From positions 1,302,001-1,366,000 of the forward strand of contig NZ_AP023356.1 in assembly GCF_018324205.1 (NCBI RefSeq): a DNA stretch of 64,000 bases, given 5' to 3'. Below, piece after piece: positions 41,811 to 50,050 of the stretch (the stretch's first letter is position 1; each line of letters begins with the position of its first letter). The notes below the pieces were generated by a model. The model was not told the DNA's origin. It saw nothing but the letters and a program-made list of their open reading frames with translations, and did not search any database. The position numbers and the translations under genes were made by a program. Source of the stretch: Actinoplanes ianthinogenes (GTDB lineage Bacteria > Actinomycetota > Actinomycetes > Mycobacteriales > Micromonosporaceae).

Positions 41811-42890
41811 ATGAAAATCCCTGCCGTCCTCGCCACCGCCCTCCTGCTCCTGCCCGCGGCGCCCGCCGCCGCAGCCGGCAAGCACCATCTGTCGATGCTC
41901 GGCGCGGACGTCTCCACCCTGCCCCGCGCGCTCGACCTCGGCGCCCGGTTCTCCGACGTCCGCGGGCACCGGGCCGACCCCTACGAGATCCTCCAGCGGG
42001 CCGGGGTGAACTACGTCCGGCTGCGCCTCTGGAACAATCCGGCCAGCGGCTACAACAACAAGGCTCTCGTCGTCCGGCAGGCCCGGGAGGCGAAGCGGCA
42101 CGGCCTCAAGGTGCTGATCGACTTCCACTACTCGGACACCTGGGCCGACCCGGGCAAGCAGTACACCCCCGCGTCCTGGGCGGGTCACGATCTCGCCCAG
42201 TTGCGGAAGGACGTCTACGACTACACGTTCGACGTCTGCTCGGCCATCAAGCCGGACAGCGTGCAGATCGGCAACGAGATCAACACCGGCATGCTGTGGC
42301 CGGTCGGTCAGGTGGTGAACAGCGACTTCGGGCCGCTCGCGACGCTGCTCAAGGCCGGGTACGACGCGACGAAGGCGTGCTCGCCGCGCACCCAGGTCAT
42401 GATCCACACGGCGAACGCCGGGAGCCTCGGCGCGGCGCGGTGGTTCTACGACGGGATCGCGGCGCAGGGCGTGCGGTGGGACATCACGGCGCTCAGCTAT
42501 TACTGCATGTGGCACGGCGACCTGACGAATCTGAAGACGGTTCTCACCGACGTGCAGCAGCGGTACGGAAAACCGGCGGTGATCGCGGAGACCGCCTATC
42601 CGTACACCACGGAGAACTACGACCACCTCGAGAACATCATCACCTCGGCGGCGCCGTGCGACGGGATCGCCGCCACGCCGCGAGGGCAGGCGACCGAGTT
42701 CGCGCAGGTGCAGGACGCCGCCCGGGAGGCCGGGGCGCTCGGCGTCTTCTACTGGGAGCCGACCTGGACCGCGATCGACGGGAACGGGTGGGACACCGAG
42801 GACATCTCACATTCCGGCAACGCCTGGGAGAACATGGCGACATTCGACGACAACGGGCGGATCAATCCGTACGTGAAATGGCGTCGTTGA
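41811..42890 (+). CDS. Secreted GH53 arabinogalactan endo-beta-1,4-galactanase, copy 1, 359 aa
   Basis: AAGGAG four bases before the ATG and a signal peptide (VLATALLLLPAAPAAAA). GH53 features: RLRLWNNPASGYNN, the ligand strand VLIDFHYSDTWADPGKQ, the acid/base Glu in QIGNEINTGMLWP and the nucleophile in VIAETAYPYT, then GVFYWEPTW. It hydrolyses beta-1,4-galactan to galactooligosaccharides outside the cell. It precedes a paralogue, and both lie next to the importer and GH35-GalT gene. A longer in-frame start at 41730 gives a poor leader. Confidence 0.93.
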   Translation: MKIPAVLATALLLLPAAPAAAAGKHHLSMLGADVSTLPRALDLGARFSDVRGHRADPYEILQRAGVNYVRLRLWNNPASGYNNKALVVRQAREAKRHGLKVLIDFHYSDTWADPGKQYTPASWAGHDLAQLRKDVYDYTFDVCSAIKPDSVQIGNEINTGMLWPVGQVVNSDFGPLATLLKAGYDATKACSPRTQVMIHTANAGSLGAARWFYDGIAAQGVRWDITALSYYCMWHGDLTNLKTVLTDVQQRYGKPAVIAETAYPYTTENYDHLENIITSAAPCDGIAATPRGQATEFAQVQDAAREAGALGVFYWEPTWTAIDGNGWDTEDISHSGNAWENMATFDDNGRINPYVKWRR

Positions 42891-42899
42891 TTTTTGTCT

Positions 42900-42919
42900 C
42901 CGGCGCAATTCCGCGCCGG
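42900..42919. other. Hairpin between the two GH53 genes
   Basis: CCGGCGC and GCGCCGG flank a six-base loop, ten bases after the first galactanase stop. It could be a weak terminator or an mRNA-processing stem between the two genes. The next start is 28 bases downstream. Confidence 0.4.
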
Positions 42920-42946
42920 TAACGTTCCTATCCCCGAAGGAGCGAA

Positions 42947-44053
42947 ATGCGCACATCCCTCCGTGCCCTCATCGGGTCCGCGATAGCCGCGGTCACGCTG
43001 ATGGCAATGAACCCCGCTCCCGCACAAGCCGCCTCCCTCACCATGCTCGGCGCCGACGTGTCGTCGCTGCAGCGCACGCTCGACCTGGGCGGCAAGTACT
43101 ACACCGCGGCCGGAGCGGCCGCGGATCCCTACGACATCCTCAAGGGCGCCGGCGCCAACTACATGCGGCTGCGGGTCTGGAACAACCCGGCCAGCGGTTA
43201 CAACAACAAGGCGAAGGTGCTCCAGCAGGCGAAGGCGATCAAGGCCAAGGGGCTGAAGCTGCTGGTCGACTTCCACTACTCGGACACCTGGGCCGACCCC
43301 GGCAAGCAGTACCCGCCGGCGGCGTGGAGCTCGCACACGCTCGCGCAGTTGCAGACCGACGTCTACAACTACACCTACGACGTGTGCACCGCGTTGAAGT
43401 CGCAGGGCACCACGCCGGACAGCGTGCAGATCGGCAACGAGATCAACGTCGGCATGCTGTGGCCGGCCGGCAAGGTCACGAACAGCAATTTCGCGCCGCT
43501 CGCCAGCCTCCTCAAGTCTGGATACAACGCGACAAAGGCGTGTAACAGCGGCACTCAAGTCATGATCCACACGGCGGACGCGGACAGTGACGCGAACGCG
43601 CGGTGGTTCTACGACGGGATCAAGGCGCAGGGTGTCTCGTGGGACATCACGGCGCTGTCGTACTACTGCATGTGGCACGGCACGCTGGCGAACCTGTACA
43701 ACGTGATCGCCGACGTGAAGTCCCGATATGGCAAGCCGGTCGTGGTGGTGGAGACGGCGTACATGTACACCACCGCCAACGCCGACGGCGAGACGAACTC
43801 GATTCCCGGCACCACGACGTGCGACGGCCAGCCGGCGACGAAGGCGGGTCAGGGGACCGAGTTCACCTGGATCCAGAACACGGCTCGCAACGCGGGCGCC
43901 ATCGGCGTCTTCTACTGGGAGCCGACCTGGTATGCCATCGCCGGGAACGGCTGGGACCCGGCGAACATCAACGGGACCGGCGACGGGTGGGACAACATGG
44001 CCACCTTCGACGCCACCGGCAAGTTCAACAGCAACGTCAAGTGGACCGCCTGA
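42947..44053 (+). CDS. Secreted GH53 endo-beta-1,4-galactanase, copy 2, 368 aa
   Basis: Paralogue of the previous gene with the same core: RLRVWNNPASGYNNKAKVLQ, LLVDFHYSDTWADPGKQYPP, QIGNEINVGMLWP and VVVETAYMYTT, then GVFYWEPTWYAIAGNG. A short insertion (KSQGTTPD) distinguishes it. The signal peptide is SAIAAVTLMAMNPAPAQAA-like, cleaved near QAAS. GAAGGAGCG precedes the ATG. Two secreted copies may differ in product size or substrate branching. Confidence 0.93.
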   Translation: MRTSLRALIGSAIAAVTLMAMNPAPAQAASLTMLGADVSSLQRTLDLGGKYYTAAGAAADPYDILKGAGANYMRLRVWNNPASGYNNKAKVLQQAKAIKAKGLKLLVDFHYSDTWADPGKQYPPAAWSSHTLAQLQTDVYNYTYDVCTALKSQGTTPDSVQIGNEINVGMLWPAGKVTNSNFAPLASLLKSGYNATKACNSGTQVMIHTADADSDANARWFYDGIKAQGVSWDITALSYYCMWHGTLANLYNVIADVKSRYGKPVVVVETAYMYTTANADGETNSIPGTTTCDGQPATKAGQGTEFTWIQNTARNAGAIGVFYWEPTWYAIAGNGWDPANINGTGDGWDNMATFDATGKFNSNVKWTA

Positions 44054-44078
44054 CGTTCTGAGCACCCATCCCCGATAG

Positions 44079-44110
44079 GTTCGGCCCGGCGCCCCGACGC
44101 CGGGCCGAAC
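44079..44110 (+). terminator. 13-bp perfect hairpin after the galactanase genes
   Basis: GTTCGGCCCGGCG (44079-44091) pairs with its complement at 44098-44110 around six bases, then TGTTTCG. It closes the galactan locus before the convergent MarR gene. Confidence 0.85.
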
Positions 44111-44119
44111 TGTTTCGTC

Positions 44120-44557
44120 TCATCCCCCGGCGGCCAGCAGGCCGAGCAGCCGGGTCAGCTCCGCGCGGTCGGCGGGGCTCAGCGCGGCGGTGAGTTCGTC
44201 GTCGAGGGCGTGCGCCGCGGCCGCGCAGGTGGCGAGCAGCTCCCGGCCGCGGTCGGTGAGGCTGAGCACCTGACGACGGCGGTCACCGGGGTCGCGGGCC
44301 CGGTCGACGGCGCCCAGTCTCTCCAGGTGGTCGGCGAGGGCCACGATCAGGCTCGGCGCGACGCCGAGGCGGGTGGCGAGCTCCAACTGGGAGGCGGACT
44401 CCCCCGCGTCCAGGGCGGCCATGAGGCCGACGTGTTTCGGCTTGACGCCGTGCTCCTCGACCCGGGCGGCGAACCGGTCGGCGGCCTGGGCACCCAGCGT
44501 GCCCAACCGGTAGGCGACGGTCGCCGGCACCCCGGCCTTTCGATTGACATCGTTCAC
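44120..44557 (-). CDS. MarR-family transcriptional regulator, 145 aa
   Basis: Winged-helix core: SQLELATRLGVAPSLIVALA and DHLERLGAVDRARDPGDRRR, with the wing and the following QVLSLTDRGRELLATC. GTG start. It is divergent from a membrane protein gene at 44614, and the intergenic stretch contains an inverted repeat, so it probably controls that gene and itself. Confidence 0.9.
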   Translation of the reverse strand: MNDVNRKAGVPATVAYRLGTLGAQAADRFAARVEEHGVKPKHVGLMAALDAGESASQLELATRLGVAPSLIVALADHLERLGAVDRARDPGDRRRQVLSLTDRGRELLATCAAAAHALDDELTAALSPADRAELTRLLGLLAAGG

Positions 44558-44598
44558 GGTCGCAATGATACAGTCGGCTTATCGATTCAGACCGTGAA
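44553..44598. promoter_or_regulatory. Inverted repeat between MarR and the divergent membrane protein
   Basis: TTCACGGTC at 44553-44561 is the complement of GACCGTGAA at 44590-44598, with 28 bases between. The first half overlaps the MarR start codon. It is a plausible site for MarR dimers on both promoters. Confidence 0.45.
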
Positions 44599-44613
44599 TG
44601 ATTCAGGAGATCA

Positions 44614-44970
44614 ATGATGTACGTCCTGACTGCTGTGAACGCCCTGGCCGCCCTCCTCTCCGGCGCCTCCTCCATCGCGGGCGCCGTCCGCCCGTCGCTC
44701 GGCCTCACCACGAGCGAGCCGGTCACCTCCGGCATGCTGCTGTATGCGCGCGCCTACACCGCCCGGGCCCTGCCGCTGAGCGTGGTCGCGCTCGTCCTGC
44801 TCGCCCGGCAGGAGTGGACGGTGCTGGCGCCGTTCCTGATCGTTCTCGGACTCGCGCAGGTCGGGGACAGCGTGCTCGGGGCGCAGCGGCGCAACGTCGG
44901 GCAGGCGGTGGGGGCCGGCGTCGGCGCGGTCATCCACCTGGTGTCCGCCGTCTGGCTCTACACCCACTGA
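44614..44970 (+). CDS. Small membrane protein, DUF4267-like, 118 aa
   Basis: AGGAG four bases before the first ATG; another ATG follows at once. About three or four helices: YVLTAVNALAALLSGASSIA, LYARAYTARALPLSVVALVL, FLIVLGLAQVGDSVLGAQ and GAGVGAVIHLVSAVWLY. It resembles small DoxX/DUF4267-type membrane proteins. It is divergent from the MarR gene and probably repressed by it. Confidence 0.75.
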   Translation: MMYVLTAVNALAALLSGASSIAGAVRPSLGLTTSEPVTSGMLLYARAYTARALPLSVVALVLLARQEWTVLAPFLIVLGLAQVGDSVLGAQRRNVGQAVGAGVGAVIHLVSAVWLYTH

Positions 44971-44975
44971 CCGCC

Positions 44976-45290
44976 ATGCTGATCATGATTGCGGCGTTCG
45001 GGCTGGAGCTCGCCGTCTATGCCGCTGCCGGCTACTGGGGCTTCACGTGTTCTCGCCGCTGGCCGGTGCGGGTGCTCGCCGGTGTGGGCGCGCCGGTGTT
45101 GTTCGCCCTGGTGTGGGGCTGGTTCGGCGCGCCCACGGCGACTTATCCGGTGCAGGGGCTCGGGCGGGTCGCCCTGGAGGTGCTCTGGTTCGGCGGGGGC
45201 GCGGCCGCGCTGTGGCTGCGGGGCAGGCGCACCCTGGCGGTCGCTTTCGTCGCGGTTTATCTGGTGACCACGGGCGCGCAGCTGCTGTGA
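44976..45290 (+). CDS. Small membrane protein, DUF2568/YrdB-like, 104 aa
   Basis: Four helices: LIMIAAFGLELAVYAAAGYW, RVLAGVGAPVLFALVWGWFG, VALEVLWFGGGAAALWLRG and LAVAFVAVYLVTTGAQLL. The order LEL-x4-AAGYWG, then AP(A/T)ATYPV fits the YrdB/DUF2568 family. The ATG is five bases after the stop of the previous gene, so the two are an operon under MarR. Confidence 0.75.
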   Translation: MLIMIAAFGLELAVYAAAGYWGFTCSRRWPVRVLAGVGAPVLFALVWGWFGAPTATYPVQGLGRVALEVLWFGGGAAALWLRGRRTLAVAFVAVYLVTTGAQLL

Positions 45291-45350
45291 CGCGCCGCCC
45301 GGCCGCGCCAGCTCCCCAGCGCCCGGCCGCGCCACCACCGCCCCGCCCGG

Positions 45351-45536
45351 CTGCGCCACCTCCGCCGCCGCCCCGACCGGCCGCGCCACCTCCCCTTCAC
45401 CACCGCCCCGCCCGGCTGCGCCACCTCCGCCGCCGCCCCGACCGGCCGCGCCACCTCCCCTTCACCACCGCCCCGCCCGGCTGCGCCACCTCCGCCGCCG
45501 CCCCGACCGGCCGCGCCACCTCCCCTTCACCACCGC
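45351..45536. repeat. 65-bp tandem repeat, three copies, in a 390-base gene-free stretch
   Basis: Between 45291 and 45683 there is no gene. A C-rich unit containing TCCGCCGCCGCCCCGACCGG and TCCCCTTCACCACCGCCCC recurs at 45361, 45426 and 45491, a period of 65 bases, with a degenerate lead-in from 45291. The right part includes the motif GGGCGTACCGGAAAG near 45628-45642. Confidence 0.85.
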
Positions 45537-45683
45537 GCCGGCCGGCCGCGCCTCCCCGTCACCGCCGCCCCGCCCCTGGCCTCGCCGGAAGGTCCTGACT
45601 GGCCGGACGGCTGGCCGGGGCCGCATCGGGCGTACCGGAAAGCGGCGGCCGGAAGCCGAGGCGGCCTTGCGCCTAGCGGATGG

Positions 45684-46682
45684 TCATCGGGCGGCGGACG
45701 GGGACGGGGCGGACGACGGAGCCCGGTAGGAGGCCGACGGCGAGACCGGCGGAGCGGGCAGGGAGGCCGACGGCGTGAGGTCCGAGGGCGCCGGGGAAGG
45801 ATCCTCGGCGGTGGGCGACGGGGAGCGGAACGGGTTGGCCTGGGGGCAGTGTGGGTAGCCGCGCTGCCAACTGGTCCAGGACTCGCCGGTCTCCGGGTCG
45901 GTGCAGGACGAGCCGCCGAGCTGGAGCGGGGCGCCGTTCTGGTCGTAGAGCTGGGCGTCCTCGACCAGGTGGCCCTGGGAGTCGTAGACGAAGACGTCCT
46001 GGATGTTGTCGTACTGACTGTTGCCGCTGTAGGTGGCGTCGAAGGACGGTTCGAACCGCGTGCTGCTGTCCGCGCCGACGAACCCGGCCAGCGAGATCAG
46101 GATCAGCAGGGCGGTGCCGGACCAGAGGGCGTACCGGGGCCAGGGCTTGTCCGGCAGCTCCCGGCGGCCGAACCAGATCGACGCCACCACGCACGCGCCG
46201 AGCAGGAGCAGCGCCATCACGTCGCTGCCGCCGACCCGGGGCAGCAGGCCGATCGGCGCGCCGCCGCCGTCCAGCAGGTTCGCCAGGAGCATGGCGACCA
46301 GGTAGCCGCGCAGCACCCACCAGGCCGGGCGCAGCAGGACCAGGAATTCGCTCGCCTGCTCGTAACCGAGGATCGGGCCGACCCGGGTGTCCGCCGCCCG
46401 CAACCAGGGCGAGACCCGGTCGCGCAGCTCCGGCCAGGTGACCCAGGGCGACTGCTCCTTCTCCGGACCGGGCAGGCCGGCCGCGGCGAGCAGCTCGGCG
46501 GCGTAGGCCGACGGCGAGCCCAGCCGCTCGGTCAGCGTGCCGACCCCCTCGGCGAGCACCTCGGCCAGGTGTTCCGGGAGGTCGTCGAGCAGTTCCTCGC
46601 GGGTGGCCTCCGGCACTCCGCCGAGGGCCAGGCGCACCTCGGCGACGTAGCCGGTGATCTCGTCCGCTGCGATGTCGTTCAC
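45684..46682 (-). CDS. HAAS-type membrane protein paired with PadR, 332 aa
   Basis: The N-terminus ITGYVAEVRLALGGVPEATR then DDLPEHLAEVLAEG is the HAAS/DUF1700-type helical domain, seen beside PadR regulators. Three or four helices follow (YLVAMLLANLL, VMALLLLGACVVASIWFG, ALWSGTALLILISLAGFVGA), then a long extracellular Ser/Pro tail. GTG start overlaps the PadR stop by four bases. It is likely the regulator's target and a partner in envelope stress signalling. Confidence 0.8.
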   Translation of the reverse strand: MNDIAADEITGYVAEVRLALGGVPEATREELLDDLPEHLAEVLAEGVGTLTERLGSPSAYAAELLAAAGLPGPEKEQSPWVTWPELRDRVSPWLRAADTRVGPILGYEQASEFLVLLRPAWWVLRGYLVAMLLANLLDGGGAPIGLLPRVGGSDVMALLLLGACVVASIWFGRRELPDKPWPRYALWSGTALLILISLAGFVGADSSTRFEPSFDATYSGNSQYDNIQDVFVYDSQGHLVEDAQLYDQNGAPLQLGGSSCTDPETGESWTSWQRGYPHCPQANPFRSPSPTAEDPSPAPSDLTPSASLPAPPVSPSASYRAPSSAPSPSAAR

Positions 46683-47008
46683 GCGGTCCCCCGCTCGCGA
46701 GTCAAATCGTCCATGATCGACGCGAATGCGCGCCAGGTCTTGCCGTTGCGCTCCAGCTCGGCCCGTCCGGCGGCGTTGAGCGCGTAATACTTGCGGTGCG
46801 GGCCCTCGTCGCTGGGCACCACGTAGGTGTTCAGGAAGCCGTTGGCATAGAGCCGGCGCAGGGTGCCGTAGACCGAGGCGTCGCCGACCTCCTGGAGGCC
46901 GGCGGCGCGGAGCCGGCGCAGGATGTCGTATCCATAACCGTCCTCGTCGCGCAGGACGGCCAGGACGGCCAGATCCAGGACGCCCTTGAGAAGCTGGGTC
47001 GTATCCAC
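46679..47008 (-). CDS. PadR-family transcriptional regulator, 109 aa
   Basis: QLLKGVLDLAVLAVLRDEDG then YGYDILRRLRAAGLQEVGDA and VYGTLRRLYANGFLNTYVV are the PadR winged helix. RKYYALNAAGRAELER ends the domain. The GTG at 47008 was chosen as the family-like N-terminus. Its stop overlaps the HAAS-type gene by four bases. An inverted repeat lies just upstream. Confidence 0.9.
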   Translation of the reverse strand: MDTTQLLKGVLDLAVLAVLRDEDGYGYDILRRLRAAGLQEVGDASVYGTLRRLYANGFLNTYVVPSDEGPHRKYYALNAAGRAELERNGKTWRAFASIMDDLTRERGTA

Positions 47009-47018
47009 GCACGGCACA

Positions 47019-47039
47019 GTACTGCGCACTGCGAAGTAC
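47019..47039. promoter_or_regulatory. Possible PadR operator
   Basis: GTACT and AGTAC are inverted arms 11 bases apart, 10 bases upstream of the PadR start. This is where PadR autorepression sites usually lie. Confidence 0.45.
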
Positions 47040-47156
47040 CGTCAACGCCGCCATACCGTGGTGCGGTTTCCGGCTGGAGCTGAGGGCCCTTTCCCGGGCC
47101 GGGCAAGGGCGCTCAGCACCAGCCGGATTCAGACCAGCCGGGTTCAGCGACGGAAC

Positions 47157-47186
47157 GGGCGGTGCCGCAGGAACGCGGCACCGCCC
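47157..47186 (-). terminator. 12-bp perfect hairpin after the MMPL gene
   Basis: GGGCGGTGCCGC at 47157-47168 and its complement at 47175-47186 flank six bases. It lies 25 bases past the MMPL stop on the minus strand. Confidence 0.8.
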
Positions 47187-47211
47187 GGAGGGGTCGGAAG
47201 GAGCGGGTGGG

Positions 47212-49380
47212 TCAGACGTTGACGGGGTGCGGTTCGGCGGCGGCCTTGCGCTCCAGGGCCGCGCCCTCCACGTCGAGCTCCGGGAGCCAGCGCAGCCAGC
47301 GCGGCAGCCACCACGCGGAGCGGCCGAGCAGCGCGAGCGCCGCCGGGACGGCGATCATCCGGACCACGAAGGCGTCGAAGGCGATGCCCACCGCCAGGGC
47401 GAACGCGATCGGCTTGACCGTGTCGTTGCCCTGCGGGACGAACGCCGCGAAGACCGCGAACATGATCGTCGCGGCGGCCACCACGACCGGGGCGGCCTGG
47501 CGGAAGCCGGTGACGATGGCGTCCCGCGGTGCGGCGCCGTGTGCGTGCGCCTCGTGCATCCGGGACACCAGGAACACCTGATAGTCCATGGCCAGGCCGA
47601 ACAGGATGCCGACGATGATGATCGGCGCGAGGCTGATGATCGGGCCGGTGGAGCCGGCGTTGACCACGTCGGCCAGCCAGCCCCACTGGAAGACCGCCAC
47701 CGTGGCGCCGAACGCCGCGCCGATGGTGAGCAGGAAGCCGATCACGCCGACGACCGGCACCAGCAGCGACCGGAACACCAGCACCAGCAGCACGAAGGCC
47801 AGGCCGACCACGAGAGCGAGGTAGACCGGGAGGGCGTCGTTGAGCCTCTGCGAGACGTCGATGCTGATCGCGGTCTGACCGGTGACGTACACCGTCGCGC
47901 CGTCACCGTCGGCCACCTGGTCCCGGATGGCGTGCACCAGGTCGACGGTCTTCTGGTCCTCCGCGCCGGAGGCCGGGATGACGGTGATCAGGGCGGCGGT
48001 CTGCTTCTGGTCCGGCCGGGGCGGCTGGGCCAGGGCGACGCCCGGCAGCGCGGCGATCTGCTTCTGCACGGTGGCCGCGTAGGTCATCGCGTCCGGCCCG
48101 TCGACCAGGATGAGCAGCGGGGCGGAGACGCCGGGGCCGAAGCGCTGGTCGATGATCGCGTCGGCCTTGGCCTGGGTGCTGCCCTCGGGCGAGCGCTGCG
48201 CCAGGGTGGTCTGCATCTTGACGAACGGCAGCGCGATCACGGCCAGCGCCAGGACCGCCAGGACCAGGCTGATCACCCGCTGGCGGGTCACCACGGCCGC
48301 CCAGCCGCGGATGAAGCCGCGACCCTCGGCGACCGTGTCCCCGCTCGGCGCGGCATCGCGCAGCTTGCGGGGCAGCGCCTTGCGGCCGATGAAGCCGAGG
48401 ATCGCCGGGACCAGGGTGATCGCGACGAGCACGGCGACCACGATGGTGGCCGAGGCGGCCAGGCCCATCTCGGTGAGGAACGGGATGCCGACCACGGAGA
48501 GGCCGGCCAGGGCGATCACCACGGTGAGGCCGGCGGTCACCACGGCGGAGCCGGCGGTGCCCACCGCGTACGCCGCGGCGGACTCCACGTCCTTGCCGGC
48601 GCGCAGCTCGTGCCGGAATCGGGTGACGATGAACAACGCGTAGTCGATGCCGACCGCCAGGCCGAGCATCACCGCCAGGATCGGGGTCGTCGACTGGAGC
48701 TGGACGAAGCCGGACAGCGTGGTGATGCCGGCGACGCCGATGCCGACCCCGATGATCGCGGTCAGCAGGTTCATCCCGGCGGCGATCAGCGAGCCGTAAC
48801 TGAGCGCCAGCACGATCAGGGCGACCAGCACGCCGACGCCCTCGGAGGCGCCCCCGACGTCGGCCGCGTTACTCAGCGCCTCGCCGCGCGCCTCGACCGT
48901 CACGCTGCCCTTGCGCGCCTGGTCCAGCGCGCCGGTGATCGCGGCGCGCTCCTCGTCGGTCACCTCGGACGGCTGCACGCCGTAGGTGACCGTGGTGAGC
49001 GCGGTGCTCAGGTCCCGGGACACCGCGGGCGCCTGCTTGTCGAACGGGTCGCTGGCCACGACCACGCCGGGCAGCTTGCCGAACGTGGCGACCGCCTGCG
49101 CGACCTGGCCCGCGACCGCCGGATCGGTGATCTTCTGCCCGGCCGGGGCCTGGAACACCACCTGCACGTTGGCGCCGGCCGACGCGTCGCCGAACCGCTG
49201 CTTCATCAGGTCGAGCGCGGTGGTGGACTCCTGGCCGGGAATCCGGAACGTGTTGACGGTCTCGCCGGACAGCTTGACCGCGCCGAAGGCCACGGCCAGC
49301 AGGGCGAGCAACCAGGCGACGGTGACGATGATGCGATGCCGGACGGCACCGAGGCCGAGGCGATGCAACAGCGTTGCCAT
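47212..49380 (-). CDS. MMPL/RND-family transporter, 722 aa
   Basis: Two copies of a five- to six-helix unit with large extracytoplasmic loops, 12 helices in all. MMPL hallmarks: MLGLAVGIDYALFIVTRFRH with the Asp-Tyr pair in the fourth helix, and IIVGILFGLAMDYQVFLVSR in the second half. It exports hydrophobic drugs or lipids using the proton gradient. AAGGGAA lies nine bases upstream. It follows a TetR gene by 16 bases and shares its promoter. Confidence 0.92.
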   Translation of the reverse strand: MATLLHRLGLGAVRHRIIVTVAWLLALLAVAFGAVKLSGETVNTFRIPGQESTTALDLMKQRFGDASAGANVQVVFQAPAGQKITDPAVAGQVAQAVATFGKLPGVVVASDPFDKQAPAVSRDLSTALTTVTYGVQPSEVTDEERAAITGALDQARKGSVTVEARGEALSNAADVGGASEGVGVLVALIVLALSYGSLIAAGMNLLTAIIGVGIGVAGITTLSGFVQLQSTTPILAVMLGLAVGIDYALFIVTRFRHELRAGKDVESAAAYAVGTAGSAVVTAGLTVVIALAGLSVVGIPFLTEMGLAASATIVVAVLVAITLVPAILGFIGRKALPRKLRDAAPSGDTVAEGRGFIRGWAAVVTRQRVISLVLAVLALAVIALPFVKMQTTLAQRSPEGSTQAKADAIIDQRFGPGVSAPLLILVDGPDAMTYAATVQKQIAALPGVALAQPPRPDQKQTAALITVIPASGAEDQKTVDLVHAIRDQVADGDGATVYVTGQTAISIDVSQRLNDALPVYLALVVGLAFVLLVLVFRSLLVPVVGVIGFLLTIGAAFGATVAVFQWGWLADVVNAGSTGPIISLAPIIIVGILFGLAMDYQVFLVSRMHEAHAHGAAPRDAIVTGFRQAAPVVVAAATIMFAVFAAFVPQGNDTVKPIAFALAVGIAFDAFVVRMIAVPAALALLGRSAWWLPRWLRWLPELDVEGAALERKAAAEPHPVNV

Positions 49381-49396
49381 GAGGGGGTTCCCTTGT

Positions 49397-49987
49397 TCAG
49401 TGGGTGGGGGGATGCCCGAGCGCGTCGTAGGCGACGTCGACGAGCGTGGTGAGGGCGTCGGGAGTGAAGCAGTCGCGCAGGGCGACGCTGGCCACCGCGA
49501 GCGCGCCGAGCGCGCCGGTGACCCGGATCGCCCGCTCCGGGTGGGTGAGCTGCCCGGCGCCGGAGACGACCTCGGTGAACGGCTCGTCGCCGAACGCCGC
49601 GGCCACCTCGCCGCCGATCAGCTGGAGCGCCACGCCGAACTCGCTCTCCGGCTCGGCCAGCAGGCAGGAGAGCATCAGCGCGACCACGCCGGGCTGGCCG
49701 AGGGCGAGCCGGGCCATGCCGCCGATCACCGACCGGTCACGGGCCGGACCGGGCGGCAGCGGCGCGGCGGCCGCGGCGACCTCCCGGATCTGCCCCACAC
49801 AGCGCTCGACGACCGCCTCCTGCAACGCCTCCTTGGTCGGGAAGCGGTGCAACAAGCCGGTCTTCGAATAACCCACCGCGTCGGCGATGCGCTGCACCGA
49901 GGTCTCCCGGAAGCCGTGCCGGGCGAAGAGGGCGGCCGCGGCGTCGAGGATCTCGTCGTCGATCTGCTGCTTGGTGGGACGGGGCAT
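49397..49987 (-). CDS. TetR-family repressor of the MMPL exporter, 196 aa
   Basis: MPRPTKQQIDDEILDAAAAL then FARHGFRETSVQRIADAVGY and SKTGLLHRFPTKEALQEAVV give the TetR helix-turn-helix. The C-terminal region is helical. A perfect palindrome 20 bases before its start is the likely operator. The MMPL gene lies 16 bases downstream. Confidence 0.92.
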   Translation of the reverse strand: MPRPTKQQIDDEILDAAAALFARHGFRETSVQRIADAVGYSKTGLLHRFPTKEALQEAVVERCVGQIREVAAAAAPLPPGPARDRSVIGGMARLALGQPGVVALMLSCLLAEPESEFGVALQLIGGEVAAAFGDEPFTEVVSGAGQLTHPERAIRVTGALGALAVASVALRDCFTPDALTTLVDVAYDALGHPPTH

Positions 49988-50007
49988 GGGACCACCGTAG
50001 ACCGTAA

Positions 50008-50024
50008 TGGACCAGACTGGTCCA
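50008..50024. promoter_or_regulatory. TetR operator palindrome
   Basis: TGGACCAGACTGGTCCA is a 17-base palindrome with a single central base. It lies 21 bases upstream of the TetR gene, in the 63 bases between it and the next gene. Autorepression of TetR and MMPL is the natural reading. Confidence 0.75.
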
Positions 50025-50050
50025 TCAGGGACCGTGTTAGTCCGCTCACG

